A stretch of 64,000 nucleotides of DNA from the NCBI GenBank assembly GCA_025455065.1, contig JALONG010000015.1:25803-89802 (forward strand). Reading direction: 5' to 3'. The notes beneath the pieces are model-generated. The model searched no databases, was not told the origin of the DNA, and saw only the letters and a list, made by a program, of their open reading frames with translations. Positions within the stretch are counted from its first letter, which is position 1. Every line of letters begins with the position of its first letter. The position numbers and the translations under genes are program-made. The stretch is from Candidatus Kapaibacterium sp. (GTDB lineage: Bacteria; Bacteroidota; Ignavibacteria; Kapaibacteriales; UBA4661). This document shows positions 8,809 through 20,952 of this stretch, in pieces.

Positions 8809-8961
8809 CGAGGCTTTGCGCCTATACCCTTGGAAGCAAGGTTTGAAGAGGCTTGCAGGGGATAAAAACATCAAGGTTTTATGCGCCTTGTGGAGCATTG
8901 CTTGTTGGTAACTTTTTTGTACATTTGCAAACTATTGTTTTGCAATGGGATAGGTATTAGT
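8809..8961 (+). promoter_or_regulatory. CRISPR leader
   Basis: This 153-base, increasingly AT-rich segment lies between cas2 and the first repeat. By repeat orientation (handle GATGAACCG 3' of the hairpin), the array is transcribed on the plus strand away from cas2, so this must be the leader with the array promoter and the integration signals. A perfect 7-bp inverted repeat, TTGCAAA (8925-8931) and TTTGCAA (8939-8945), ends 16 bases before the first repeat. The stretch GGTAACTTTTT (8907-8917) also occurs near 416-426 upstream of the Fic operon. Confidence 0.8.
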
Positions 8962-11900
8962 ACGTTTCCCGCACACGCGGGGATGAACCGGTATAAATCA
9001 TGACACTTGGCAGAAAAAAAGAACGTTTCCCGCACACGCGGGGATGAACCGCGTTTACACAGAATGACGCGGTTTTTGCAATCACGTTTCCCGCACACGC
9101 GGGGATGAACCGTCACCCTGTACATTCTGCTCTAATTCAAGATTACGTTTCCCGCACACGCGGGGATGAACCGCAAATCCAAATCCTCTTCGGTCTTTTT
9201 ACGTTACGTTTCCCGCACACGCGGGGATGAACCGTTTCTCGCTGAAATCTTCTGCTAATGCGTCCCACGTTTCCCGCACACGCGGGGATGAACCGCACAC
9301 AAGCGTATTGAAACCAAGCGGCGCAATACGTTTCCCGCACACGCGGGGATGAACCGGCATAGTGAAAAACTATTACTGCCTCACGAAGACGTTTCCCGCA
9401 CACGCGGGGATGAACCGTAGCGGACACACAATCAACAACAGCGCATCCGACGTTTCCCGCACACGCGGGGATGAACCGTGTATGTTATCTCGACGGTCAT
9501 AGTTCAAATGACGTTTCCCGCACACGCGGGGATGAACCAACGCTTTTGCAGCTTGCATAGGCGTTAGCTGCACGTTTCCCGCACACGCGGGGATGAACCG
9601 CATTTGACTTTATCGGTAGAAATTGTGAAAGTACGTTTCCCGCACACGCGGGGATGAACCGAAATGTGATACAACGCGGCTTTATTGGGCAGCACGTTTC
9701 CCGCACACGCGGGGATGAACCGCGTTTTATAGTATTCGATTCGTTTTGCTACTTACGTTTCCCGCACACGCGGGGATGAACCGCTGTCGGGGCGCTTCTT
9801 GCGCGGTCAATTATGACGTTTCCCGCACACGCGGGGATGAACCGTTTACAATTCGGGCAAAGCGGTTATTCGTGAAACGTTTCCCGCACACGCGGGGATG
9901 AACCGGATTTTCTATTGCCTGTGATGTATTTTATGATACGTTTCCCGCACACGCGGGGATGAACCGGTTTTTCATAAACCGACAGGCGAAGAGATTTCAC
10001 GTTTCCCGCACACGCGGGGATGAACCGCCTTTGCCCATGTTTTGAAGCCCATAGAAGCCACGTTTCCCGCACACGCGGGGATGAACCGGCTACAAACCAA
10101 AGGAGCAACAACAATGACAAACGTTTCCCGCACACGCGGGGATGAACCTTGAAGTTGATACTGAGAGCGCTGACAAAGGGAACGTTTCCCGCACACGCGG
10201 GGATGAACCGTTACGGGCTGCGCAATTAACGGCAAAAACAATACGTTTCCCGCACACGCGGGGATGAACCGACCGCCATTCTAATTTCAACTGTTTCCAA
10301 ACCACGTTTCCCGCACACGCGGGGATGAACCGTGATTCATCATGGCACGGGCGAGGTCTTGGCTACGTTTCCCGCACACGCGGGGATGAACCGGGCATCC
10401 CGATTGTCTGTGAAGTGCTTGTGCAACGTTTCCCGCACACGCGGGGATGAACCGGTTTTGCATCTGCTTTTTTCCACGATGAAATGACGTTTCCCGCACA
10501 CGCGGGGATGAACCGTTACTTGTCTCGCTTCCTAACTTGCTTTTGAGACGTTTCCCGCACACGCGGGGATGAACCGTATCATTGACGCAATTCGATGAAT
10601 AAACGCGAACGTTTCCCGCACACGCGGGGATGAACCGGCAGTGCAGAACTATTGGGATTGCGGCAACGTACGTTTCCCGCACACGCGGGGATGAACCGAG
10701 TTAGCGGCATGGGAAGAATCTGATGTGGCAACGTTTCCCGCACACGCGGGGATGAACCGGCGGTGAGTGATGACACCTGAACAACAAGTACACGTTTCCC
10801 GCACACGCGGGGATGAACCGCCGTTACGTGCATCAGCGAGTTTCTCTTCAGAACGTTTCCCGCACACGCGGGGATGAACCGTACAATATCGTTTGTTTTT
10901 GGCGGTATGGTCGACGTTTCCCGCACACGCGGGGATGAACCGCCTGAAAGGTCATTCGGTACGGGTTTCCCTTCACGTTTCCCGCACACGCGGGGATGAA
11001 CCGCGCTTAATTTGTCGGTGCAAACGCTTTCTGGGACGTTTCCCGCACACGCGGGGATGAACCGCAGAAACGGAGCGCGTTAGGCTAATGGCAGTAACGT
11101 TTCCCGCACACGCGGGGATGAACCGCATAAATTTGACCAAATAATGATTGAAAAAGGACGTTTCCCGCACACGCGGGGATGAACCGCATCTACCCATAAT
11201 TGATTTTCAACATTATATACGTTTCCCGCACACGCGGGGATGAACCGTGGTGGGAATTTATATCAAATGTCTGTTCAAGACGTTTCCCGCACACGCGGGG
11301 ATGAACCGCATTAGAAATTTTTCGGCGAATTGCCCGTGATACGTTTCCCGCACACGCGGGGATGAACCGGGGGCGTTCGCCCAAACTATTCCTGAGTTTC
11401 TACGTTTCCCGCACACGCGGGGATGAACCGTTCGGGCGGTACAATTCGCAACGTTATGATTGACGTTTCCCGCACACGCGGGGATGAACCGGCTATCGTG
11501 TCAATACGCAGCCTGTTGAGGTTACGTTTCCCGCACACGCGGGGATGAACCGGCTTGGTGCGGACGGTGAACGCGCAATCTACGACGTTTCCCGCACACG
11601 CGGGGATGAACCATTTTTTTGCCAATCAAGGAAATTTGGTATTGCACGTTTCCCGCACACGCGGGGATGAACCGCATAGCGGGTTAGAGAAACGGTTATC
11701 TCGTCGACGTTTCCCGCACACGCGGGGATGAACCGAGCTTATTCAGGTAGTTGAAAACGCTGGTAAAACGTTTCCCGCACACGCGGGGATGAACCGCAAT
11801 ACGTTTCTACCATTTTTTTGCAAAAAATACGTTTCCCGCACACGCGGGGATGAACCGTAATGATGAATCTTTTTCGTTACTATAAAAACACGTTTCCCGC

Positions 11901-14900
11901 ACACGCGGGGATGAACCGCCTTTGAGCAGGAAATTGGCGCGTTTCGGCAAACGTTTCCCGCACACGCGGGGATGAACCGACCGTGAAATTTTTTGGGAAC
12001 GCGCAAAGAAAACGTTTCCCGCACACGCGGGGATGAACCGACTGTTCTATAATTGGCAAAATAAGACTGTCGACGTTTCCCGCACACGCGGGGATGAACC
12101 GCTGTGAGCCTGTTATGCTTGCCGTCAATGACGACGTTTCCCGCACACGCGGGGATGAACCGATTCACCGCCAAACGGCATTGAAACTGTGCTTACGTTT
12201 CCCGCACACGCGGGGATGAACCGGCATTTGGTGACCAACCGCAAAATCAAAGCAACACGTTTCCCGCACACGCGGGGATGAACCGGAAAATCATACTTTC
12301 TGTGGTGGCAAAATAGGACGTTTCCCGCACACGCGGGGATGAACCGACTGTTGTCATCAATAGCTTTAATTTCCTCAAACGTTTCCCGCACACGCGGGGA
12401 TGAACCGGCAGTTTTTACGGAGACCCCGGCGAGTCCAAGACGTTTCCCGCACACGCGGGGATGAACCGCGATGAACGTTATTGTTGAAGGCGGTGATTTC
12501 ACGTTTCCCGCACACGCGGGGATGAACCGTTAAGAAGTGACAAGTCACCACCGACAATAACACGTTTCCCGCACACGCGGGGATGAACCGGCATAGAATC
12601 TGTGCTTATCGCTAATCGTGGTACGTTTCCCGCACACGCGGGGATGAACCGTTCGCCCCAATGCGGACGTATGCAATGATTTCACGTTTCCCGCACACGC
12701 GGGGATGAACCGGCGGATTAGATAACTTAGGCAGCGCGGCGGAAACGTTTCCCGCACACGCGGGGATGAACCGATGACGGGATTTTGGGCGGTGAGGCAA
12801 CATTCCACGTTTCCCGCACACGCGGGGATGAACCGCACATTGTAGTTAATTCCTGCCATTTTATGCGACGTTTCCCGCACACGCGGGGATGAACCGAATG
12901 TATGCGCCCGAAAATTTACGCTGTCGGTACGTTTCCCGCACACGCGGGGATGAACCGCGAGTGATGACGAAACGCCCTGGTGTGCTGCAACGTTTCCCGC
13001 ACACGCGGGGATGAACCGAAACGCCGTTTTCCTTCATTTGCCGCACCGCTACGTTTCCCGCACACGCGGGGATGAACCGCACCCCAGTTTGTTTCGGCTG
13101 GCTGCCTCCTCACGTTTCCCGCACACGCGGGGATGAACCGGTATGCAGCACTCCAAAAAAGTGCGGTGAATCACGTTTCCCGCACACGCGGGGATGAACC
13201 GCCATGTTTGGGCTTGTTTGGATGATATTTGCTACGTTTCCCGCACACGCGGGGATGAACCGAACGCAGGCATCAGAAGTATTCGAGATGCACGACGTTT
13301 CCCGCACACGCGGGGATGAACCGTCGGACAAAACCCGCGTGGGTTATGTAACGGCACGTTTCCCGCACACGCGGGGATGAACCGCAACATTTTAACTGAA
13401 AACAGAACGCTAAAAAACGTTTCCCGCACACGCGGGGATGAACCGTTTTTCACCATTGCCGCTTCGTCAATAACAGAACGTTTCCCGCACACGCGGGGAT
13501 GAACCGATGACGGGATTTTGGGCGGTGAGGCAACATTCACGTTTCCCGCACACGCGGGGATGAACCGCTCAATATCTTTTGTGATTTTTAGTTCACTCAA
13601 CGTTTCCCGCACACGCGGGGATGAACCGAAAACATTCGAGGAAATTAAGAAAATAGGCAGACGTTTCCCGCACACGCGGGGATGAACCGCGCTCTCACGG
13701 TTGAGTTTATGCACCTGAACAACGTTTCCCGCACACGCGGGGATGAACCGCGTGACGGCAAACACGGTAACAATGTCTCTTGACGTTTCCCGCACACGCG
13801 GGGATGAACCGACACGTTCCAAACAGGCGATACGATTTCTCCTACGTTTCCCGCACACGCGGGGATGAACCGGTTTCCGCACACTTACACCTACAACGCT
13901 GACAACGTTTCCCGCACACGCGGGGATGAACCTGCTATTCCAATTGCAATACCATTGCCAACCACACGTTTCCCGCACACGCGGGGATGAACCGGCATTG
14001 TTACAGGCGTTGTCACAAAAGGTTTCACGTTTCCCGCACACGCGGGGATGAACCGAACAGCCCACCGCCTCTGTCTGAATACAGTAACACGTTTCCCGCA
14101 CACGCGGGGATGAACCGTTTTGTGCGCTCTTCGTAGTCATCGCGGCGTGACGTTTCCCGCACACGCGGGGATGAACCGTTTGATAAACCCAAACCCGCGC
14201 CTCTGTGATGACGTTTCCCGCACACGCGGGGATGAACCGTGGTATCTGTGGCACGCGCACCTAACGCAAGGACGTTTCCCGCACACGCGGGGATGAACCG
14301 ATTGATGCAACGGCGGGGGCGGCGGGTGTGAGACGTTTCCCGCACACGCGGGGATGAACCGACGTGCAATGCCAAAATTTGCTTGCCAACGTGACGTTTC
14401 CCGCACACGCGGGGATGAACCACCACAGCACCGCTTCGTACCAGTTCGCCCATGACGTTTCCCGCACACGCGGGGATGAACCGGCGTTTTGCTTTGCTTG
14501 ATTTTCACAAAACGGACGTTTCCCGCACACGCGGGGATGAACCGCCTACCGCGCAGCACGAAAAGCAGGCAAAACCACGTTTCCCGCACACGCGGGGATG
14601 AACCGTTGCGGTCTCATTAGGGATTGAGGTATAGCAAACGTTTCCCGCACACGCGGGGATGAACCGCCTGTTCCGCCTGTGAGCGGATTTGCTGCTTGGA
14701 CGTTTCCCGCACACGCGGGGATGAACCGGTTTTTCGGCGGTTGTTGTAAAAGCTACGTTTACGTTTCCCGCACACGCGGGGATGAACCGTAACTTAGCGT
14801 CTGCTATTCCGCCACGCCCCTACGTTTCCCGCACACGCGGGGATGAACCGAACAGCCCACCGCCTCTGTCTGAATACAGTAACACGTTTCCCGCACACGC

Positions 14901-17900
14901 GGGGATGAACCGCGGTATCCAAAGGGGGTCATCTTGCGTACACGACGTTTCCCGCACACGCGGGGATGAACCGACTCTTTCCCCGGTTCAATCTACGCCC
15001 AAAAGACGTTTCCCGCACACGCGGGGATGAACCGTACATTGCCATAACCTGATTCAGCATTTTGTTACGTTTCCCGCACACGCGGGGATGAACCGAGAAT
15101 CCCGTGTACACCAAACCGCCTGACTTTACGTTTCCCGCACACGCGGGGATGAACCGCTATCTCGTGGTTGCTTCTGGCGATAGCATGACACGTTTCCCGC
15201 ACACGCGGGGATGAACCGAGTTTCGGAAAACATTCCGCAATCGGTTGTTGACGTTTCCCGCACACGCGGGGATGAACCGCAAATCACGCTCACGTTCAAT
15301 CCTATATCGAAACGTTTCCCGCACACGCGGGGATGAACCGTTTTACATACAGCAGCCCGGCTGCTTCGGCTGACGTTTCCCGCACACGCGGGGATGAACC
15401 GGTTCAGGACATTGCCTACGACCCAGAAACCAAACGTTTCCCGCACACGCGGGGATGAACCGGCGGGCATCTTGCCTATACGGAACTCATTGACACGTTT
15501 CCCGCACACGCGGGGATGAACCGCCGTTTTTCCAACAGGAAAAACACTCTGTCCCACGTTTCCCGCACACGCGGGGATGAACCGCGCTCTCCGCGCCCAC
15601 GAAAGAGGAAATTGAGACGTTTCCCGCACACGCGGGGATGAACCGTATCATTACTCGCATCAACTGTGACTCTATTCACGTTTCCCGCACACGCGGGGAT
15701 GAACCGCTCTCAACATTCCGCGCATGGGCGGCGGTATAACGTTTCCCGCACACGCGGGGATGAACCGCACTCTCCGCGCCCACGAAAGAGGAAATTGAGA
15801 CGTTTCCCGCACACGCGGGGATGAACCGGCAAACGGAGAGTATCAATTATCCGCCGATGCACGTTTCCCGCACACGCGGGGATGAACCGGTGTTCCGCCG
15901 CACCCTGTCATTGCCAATTTTACGTTTCCCGCACACGCGGGGATGAACCGGCTGCGAATATCTTATCCTTTGGTATGTGAACACGTTTCCCGCACACGCG
16001 GGGATGAACCGGTATTTTGCAATGGTTGATGTAACAGTTATCGACGTTTCCCGCACACGCGGGGATGAACCGAGGCGTTCACGGCAGGTGGGCTTGCTTC
16101 GGGCACGTTTCCCGCACACGCGGGGATGAACCGCTGAAGGTTGGTGGTTCGAGTCCGCCTCTCGCACGTTTCCCGCACACGCGGGGATGAACCGTTCTGG
16201 GGTGCAATAGGCTCAATCGTGCTGAGAACGTTTCCCGCACACGCGGGGATGAACCGCCCCGAAGCCGCGAAAATCCTGCGTTTGTCCAACGTTTCCCGCA
16301 CACGCGGGGATGAACCGAAAAATCTCTCCAATGCCAGCACTCACATACAACGTTTCCCGCACACGCGGGGATGAACCGTAACGTCGGGCAATCCGACTGT
16401 GCTTGCTGTTACGTTTCCCGCACACGCGGGGATGAACCGCCACCAATAGCCTTTCTCAAAATGCGGCAAACGACGTTTCCCGCACACGCGGGGATGAACC
16501 GGACAGGTTTAACCTACAACGACAACACGATAGACGTTTCCCGCACACGCGGGGATGAACCGCGCGTCGGGCGCATCGTCGGGGTTTTTGGCTTACGTTT
16601 CCCGCACACGCGGGGATGAACCGGTGCTTGTAGGTTTTATGTGGCAACAACCAATACGTTTCCCGCACACGCGGGGATGAACCGACAATTTCATCGAAAC
16701 ACGTGTCGAATTGCAGGACGTTTCCCGCACACGCGGGGATGAACCGGTGATTTTCATGCCGGACGATTTGGCGTTTCGACGTTTCCCGCACACGCGGGGA
16801 TGAACCGCGCCGGAGCGTGTGATTTTACCAGCATCGGTGACGTTTCCCGCACACGCGGGGATGAACCGCAAAAATGCGTACACTCATATTACACTAGGGT
16901 ACGTTTCCCGCACACGCGGGGATGAACCGCAATTCACAGAGCGCTTTGGCAATGTTGCCGCACGTTTCCCGCACACGCGGGGATGAACCGCCGCTCACGG
17001 TTCAGAGCGCGGAGAGGGCTATACGTTTCCCGCACACGCGGGGATGAACCGCGTTTAATAAGAGCCTCACGCTTCAATTCCTCACGTTTCCCGCACACGC
17101 GGGGATGAACCGCGATTGGCACTGCACAACAGCAATTAGGGAAAACGTTTCCCGCACACGCGGGGATGAACCGTTCGCTCACCCCTTTTGACGGTATGCT
17201 ATACAACGTTTCCCGCACACGCGGGGATGAACCGATTCGCTGCCGATTAGAATTTTCATCACTCACACGTTTCCCGCACACGCGGGGATGAACCGCATTA
17301 CAGAGCAGGTACAGGCAGCGCGGACGGACGTTTCCCGCACACGCGGGGATGAACCCACCACCTGCGGCGGATTAAGCCCGTTTCCCGCACGTTTCCCGCA
17401 CACGCGGGGATGAACCGCCAATAGGTTTAGTCGGTTCTACTGTTGATGTACGTTTCCCGCACACGCGGGGATGAACCGATTTGGCGCGGCGCACAGGCGC
17501 TTTGCCTGAAACGTTTCCCGCACACGCGGGGATGAACCGTTTTTTTAGGGGAAATTGAAAATAAATTTGACACGTTTCCCGCACACGCGGGGATGAACCG
17601 CGGATTGATTCACCGATTTTGCGGAAATAAAAACGTTTCCCGCACACGCGGGGATGAACCGTAATCACACAATGACAAAATAATGAATGCCGGACGTTTC
17701 CCGCACACGCGGGGATGAACCGTATGTCTTATTAGGCATATTAAAGTTCCAACCACGTTTCCCGCACACGCGGGGATGAACCGCAACTTGCGGCGGATTT
17801 TGAGGGGTTGCAAAAACGTTTCCCGCACACGCGGGGATGAACCGCGAGAGCGGAAATTGCTAGAGATTATTCACAAACGTTTCCCGCACACGCGGGGATG

Positions 17901-19003
17901 AACCGAATTTATCCAAGTGACGAAACGGCGCAAAAACACGTTTCCCGCACACGCGGGGATGAACCGCGGCTTACAGAGCCTTAAAAATCCGAAAAAAAAC
18001 GTTTCCCGCACACGCGGGGATGAACCGACCGCTTATTATTTATGCCGAGTAGTGATACTACGTTTCCCGCACACGCGGGGATGAACCGCGCTCTCATGCC
18101 TTCCTCAATTCCTGCACCTAACGTTTCCCGCACACGCGGGGATGAACCGCGTGTTGCCTTCAGGCGGTGTTGCACCCGCGCACGTTTCCCGCACACGCGG
18201 GGATGAACCGTTTTGAGCGGTTCTTTCCTGAAGAGTTGGTTGACGTTTCCCGCACACGCGGGGATGAACCGCCGTACAACACAAAACGCGGACACGATTA
18301 TTTACGTTTCCCGCACACGCGGGGATGAACCGTTGTTGTAGGTGGTGACTTATCACAACTCAACACGTTTCCCGCACACGCGGGGATGAACCGGCAATCA
18401 AAAACTTGCACAGATGCTTAACGCGACGTTTCCCGCACACGCGGGGATGAACCGGCGAACACTGTACCGTTTTTCTCTCCGACACGACGTTTCCCGCACA
18501 CGCGGGGATGAACCGCATGAAAAGCAATCAAGACCTCGACCTCGTTCACGTTTCCCGCACACGCGGGGATGAACCGCCCGCTTGATTCATGGCGAATCAG
18601 TGCAGACAACGTTTCCCGCACACGCGGGGATGAACCGTGTGTTGCGTAAATTCAAATCCTCAACAATAGACGTTTCCCGCACACGCGGGGATGAACCGAC
18701 GGTGCATCAATGATAATTGAGAAACAACAAACGTTTCCCGCACACGCGGGGATGAACCGAACTTGACAACATCCTTCACAGCGAAACACATACGTTTCCC
18801 GCACACGCGGGGATGAACCGGTTTTCCATAAGATTATTTCGATGTGTCCCTAACGTTTCCCGCACACGCGGGGATGAACCGGCTGTTTGTGAGCCGTATG
18901 CAGTTTTTGCGAAACGTTTCCCGCACACGCGGGGATGAACCGGCTGCGGGGTTATCGTTAATGAATCGGTCGGTACGTTTCCCGCACACGCGGGGATGAA
19001 CCG
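8962..19003 (+). CRISPR. Type I-E CRISPR array: 165 repeats, 164 spacers
   Basis: The repeat is 29 nt, starting ACGTTTCCCG, with hairpin CCCGC-ACAC-GCGGG and ending GATGAACCG. I traced each repeat start: 155 intervals are 61 nt (32-nt spacers) and nine are 62 nt (33-nt spacers, ending before 12257, 12807, 14089, 14700, 14884, 15190, 16228, 16473 and 16718). The first 28 bases look invariant in all copies, including the last at 18975-19003. The 29th base is G in 159 copies, and A, T, A, T, A, C at 9539, 10149, 11613, 13933, 14422 and 17356. In I-E systems this base comes from the PAM of each new prespacer, so the preferred PAM here ends in G. No degenerate terminal repeat is present. Confidence 0.99.
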
Positions 19004-19018
19004 TTTACCAATCTTTAG

Positions 19019-19396
19019 AACTGAAAGTTAGATAAATTTGAATGAGCTGTTTAGTACATTGTTCTTAAAATAAGCCATTATTAAAAAGCAAGTATTTAAG
19101 ACACTTTAGTTTTATCATACCGCATAAATACTTGATTAAAAATAGTTGCTTAAATCAGGAATGATGTATTTAGAGCAAATTCAGCGTAAAGCATTGTTTT
19201 TTCTAAGCAATCAATCCGCATTGCAAGGCTATTGGGAATTAGTTGGCAGTAGCTGCCCAAGCCATCCGCCGATCAACTACCAACTAATTCGGCAAAGGTA
19301 GCTTAAGGTTTTTGAAATCAGACTACACTTATTGTTTTTCATAGCTTTACGAGGTTTGCTTTTTTGATTGGGAAAATTTTTATCTAACTTTCAGTT
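19019..19396. repeat. Roughly 378-bp element with 18-bp terminal inverted repeats, no ORF
   Basis: AACTGAAAGTTAGATAAA (19019-19036) is inverted exactly as TTTATCTAACTTTCAGTT (19379-19396). The inside has no convincing gene but is rich in palindromes: CAAGTATTTA with TAAATACTTG near 19090-19135, and GAATTAGTTGG with CCAACTAATTC near 19236-19292. It fits a non-autonomous transposable element or a structured RNA locus. It starts 15 bases after the last CRISPR repeat and ends two bases before an IS, so it may mark the decayed edge of the array. Confidence 0.6.
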
Positions 19397-19508
19397 AGCA
19401 ATAGTCTGGACATTTTTGTTTGATAGAGAAGAATCGTAGGAAAAAAGCCCGCCTCTTCCGTGATTTGTAAAGTAACCACACTGTACAACACCACAAGAGG
19501 AGGCGTAT

Positions 19509-20952
19509 ATGCTTATCGCACAGCGCATAATACAGAAATGTTCTTTTCTTTCCAACATCCAGCGAGGTCTGCTGTTGCTCGTGATCCAGTCAATCTATTG
19601 TTGTCGTTCGCGTGTGAACTTTGCTTCGATGGGCAGACTTGGTCTGGTGAACGAGAAAACAATTCGCCGCTATTTCCAGACACCAATAGAGTTCATCAAG
19701 GTTCATCGTGTGGTTATTGATACGGTCTTGCCGAAGGAGTTACCTGGTCTGCGCGTCATAGGCTTTGACCCATCGTTTCTTCAGAAGTCGGGAAGCAAAA
19801 CTCCCGGCATATCGAAATTCTGGAACGGCTCTGCGCAGCGAGCCGAAAAGGGTTTAGAAGTGAGCGTTGCGGCGGTGATAGATGTCACGCGCCGTATTGC
19901 TCTTCCTCTTTCGATAGCCCAGACCTGCCCTCCGGGAACACCAAGAGCGCAAAAGCCGCCGATGGAGCAGCCGGTGGAGCCTTGCCTGCCCCTGAAGCGG
20001 GAACGTACCGATGCTGCTACGAAAACCAAGACCCCAGAGTCAGACAAACAAGAACCATGGCTTATCGAAGAGTATTTGCGGCATATTGACCATCTTCGTC
20101 CACATCTGACGGAGCGAGAGCAACATCTGGTGTTTGATGCCTATTTTGCAAAGAAGAAAATCTTCGACCAATGCGCCATTTGGAACCTCTTTTGCATCAC
20201 CAGACTTCGTTGTGATGCCAACATGAAGTACCTCTACACCGGAGAATCCCGCCCATCAGGGCGTGGGCGACAAAAGGTGTACGACGGAAAAGTCATCTGG
20301 GGTACTCCCCGCGAAGAAGTCTTTGAACAAACGGTCTTATACCAATTTGAGTTGATAACTGTGCAAAAAAAATCCGGCTTCAGTGGCACAGACATTCTTG
20401 TCTGTGCGGGTATTTGTGCTGCTTCCAGAGAAAAGCATTGAAAAAATAATGCACAATCCTCAGCGTAAATTGGTATTACCCGATGGAACGGTCTTGCGAG
20501 CGGCAAAACTCTACCATGTCGGACTCAAACGCATCTTGTGCGTGGTGGTGGTCGAGAAACCCCGAGGCAAACGATACATTCTTGCTTCGACCGACCTTGA
20601 ACGAAGCGCCGTAGCAATATTTGACGCTTATACTGCCCGATTCCAGTTGGAGTTCATCATCCGTGATGCCAAAGGATTCACTGGGCTGGGTGATGCTCAG
20701 ACCCGTTCGACTCAGGCGATAGATGCGCATTTGAATTGCAGTTTGCTTGCCCTTGGTATTGCGCGGGCAGAACATTACCAGAGCCTAGGGCTAGAATCGA
20801 AAACCCCATTCTCTATGGACAAGATGAAAACACAGCAGTTTAATGAACATTTTGCCGCACGAATATTATCCATCTATGGCATCTCGCCAGAGTTGATAAA
20901 AAATCATCCAGGGTATCACAACATCAGCAAATACGCCATTGCGCAGACTTGA
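19509..20952 (+). pseudogene. DDE transposase (IS4-like), split by a nested MITE
   Basis: The N-terminal part (19509 to about 20339) holds GFDPSF and RCDANMKYLYTG, candidates for the first two catalytic Asp residues. The C-terminal part (from about 20476) holds ARFQLEFIIRDAKGFTGL with the catalytic Glu, then LNCSLLALGIARAEHY. Between them lies a 136-bp insertion plus a 3-bp target duplication, 139 bases in total, which shifts the frame and introduces a stop at 20439-20441. Removing it restores a continuous reading FEQTVLPDGTVLRAAKLYHV. The gene is therefore intact in every other visible respect. Confidence 0.85.
20340..20475. mobile_element. 136-bp MITE nested in the transposase gene
   Basis: TACCAATTT (20340-20348) and AAATTGGTA (20467-20475) are terminal inverted repeats, flanked by TTA on both sides (20337-20339 and 20476-20478), a 3-bp target duplication. 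The centre contains a palindrome, CACAGACATTC around TTGTCTGTG (20387-20407), within a 33-bp block (20376-20408) identical, inverted, to 36079-36111. It has no ORF of its own; read through, it encodes the FSGTDILVCA type of peptide often seen from dispersed palindromes. Confidence 0.75.

Noticed and set aside
16134..16165. A real tRNA gene at this position
   Set aside because: Only the 3' part is present and it fills exactly one spacer between two repeats.
8871..18621. Dozens of open frames across the array with repeated SSPRVRET, HPRVCGKR and FIPACAGN peptides
   Set aside because: They are translations of the CRISPR repeat in three frames on the minus strand (61-nt period), not genes.
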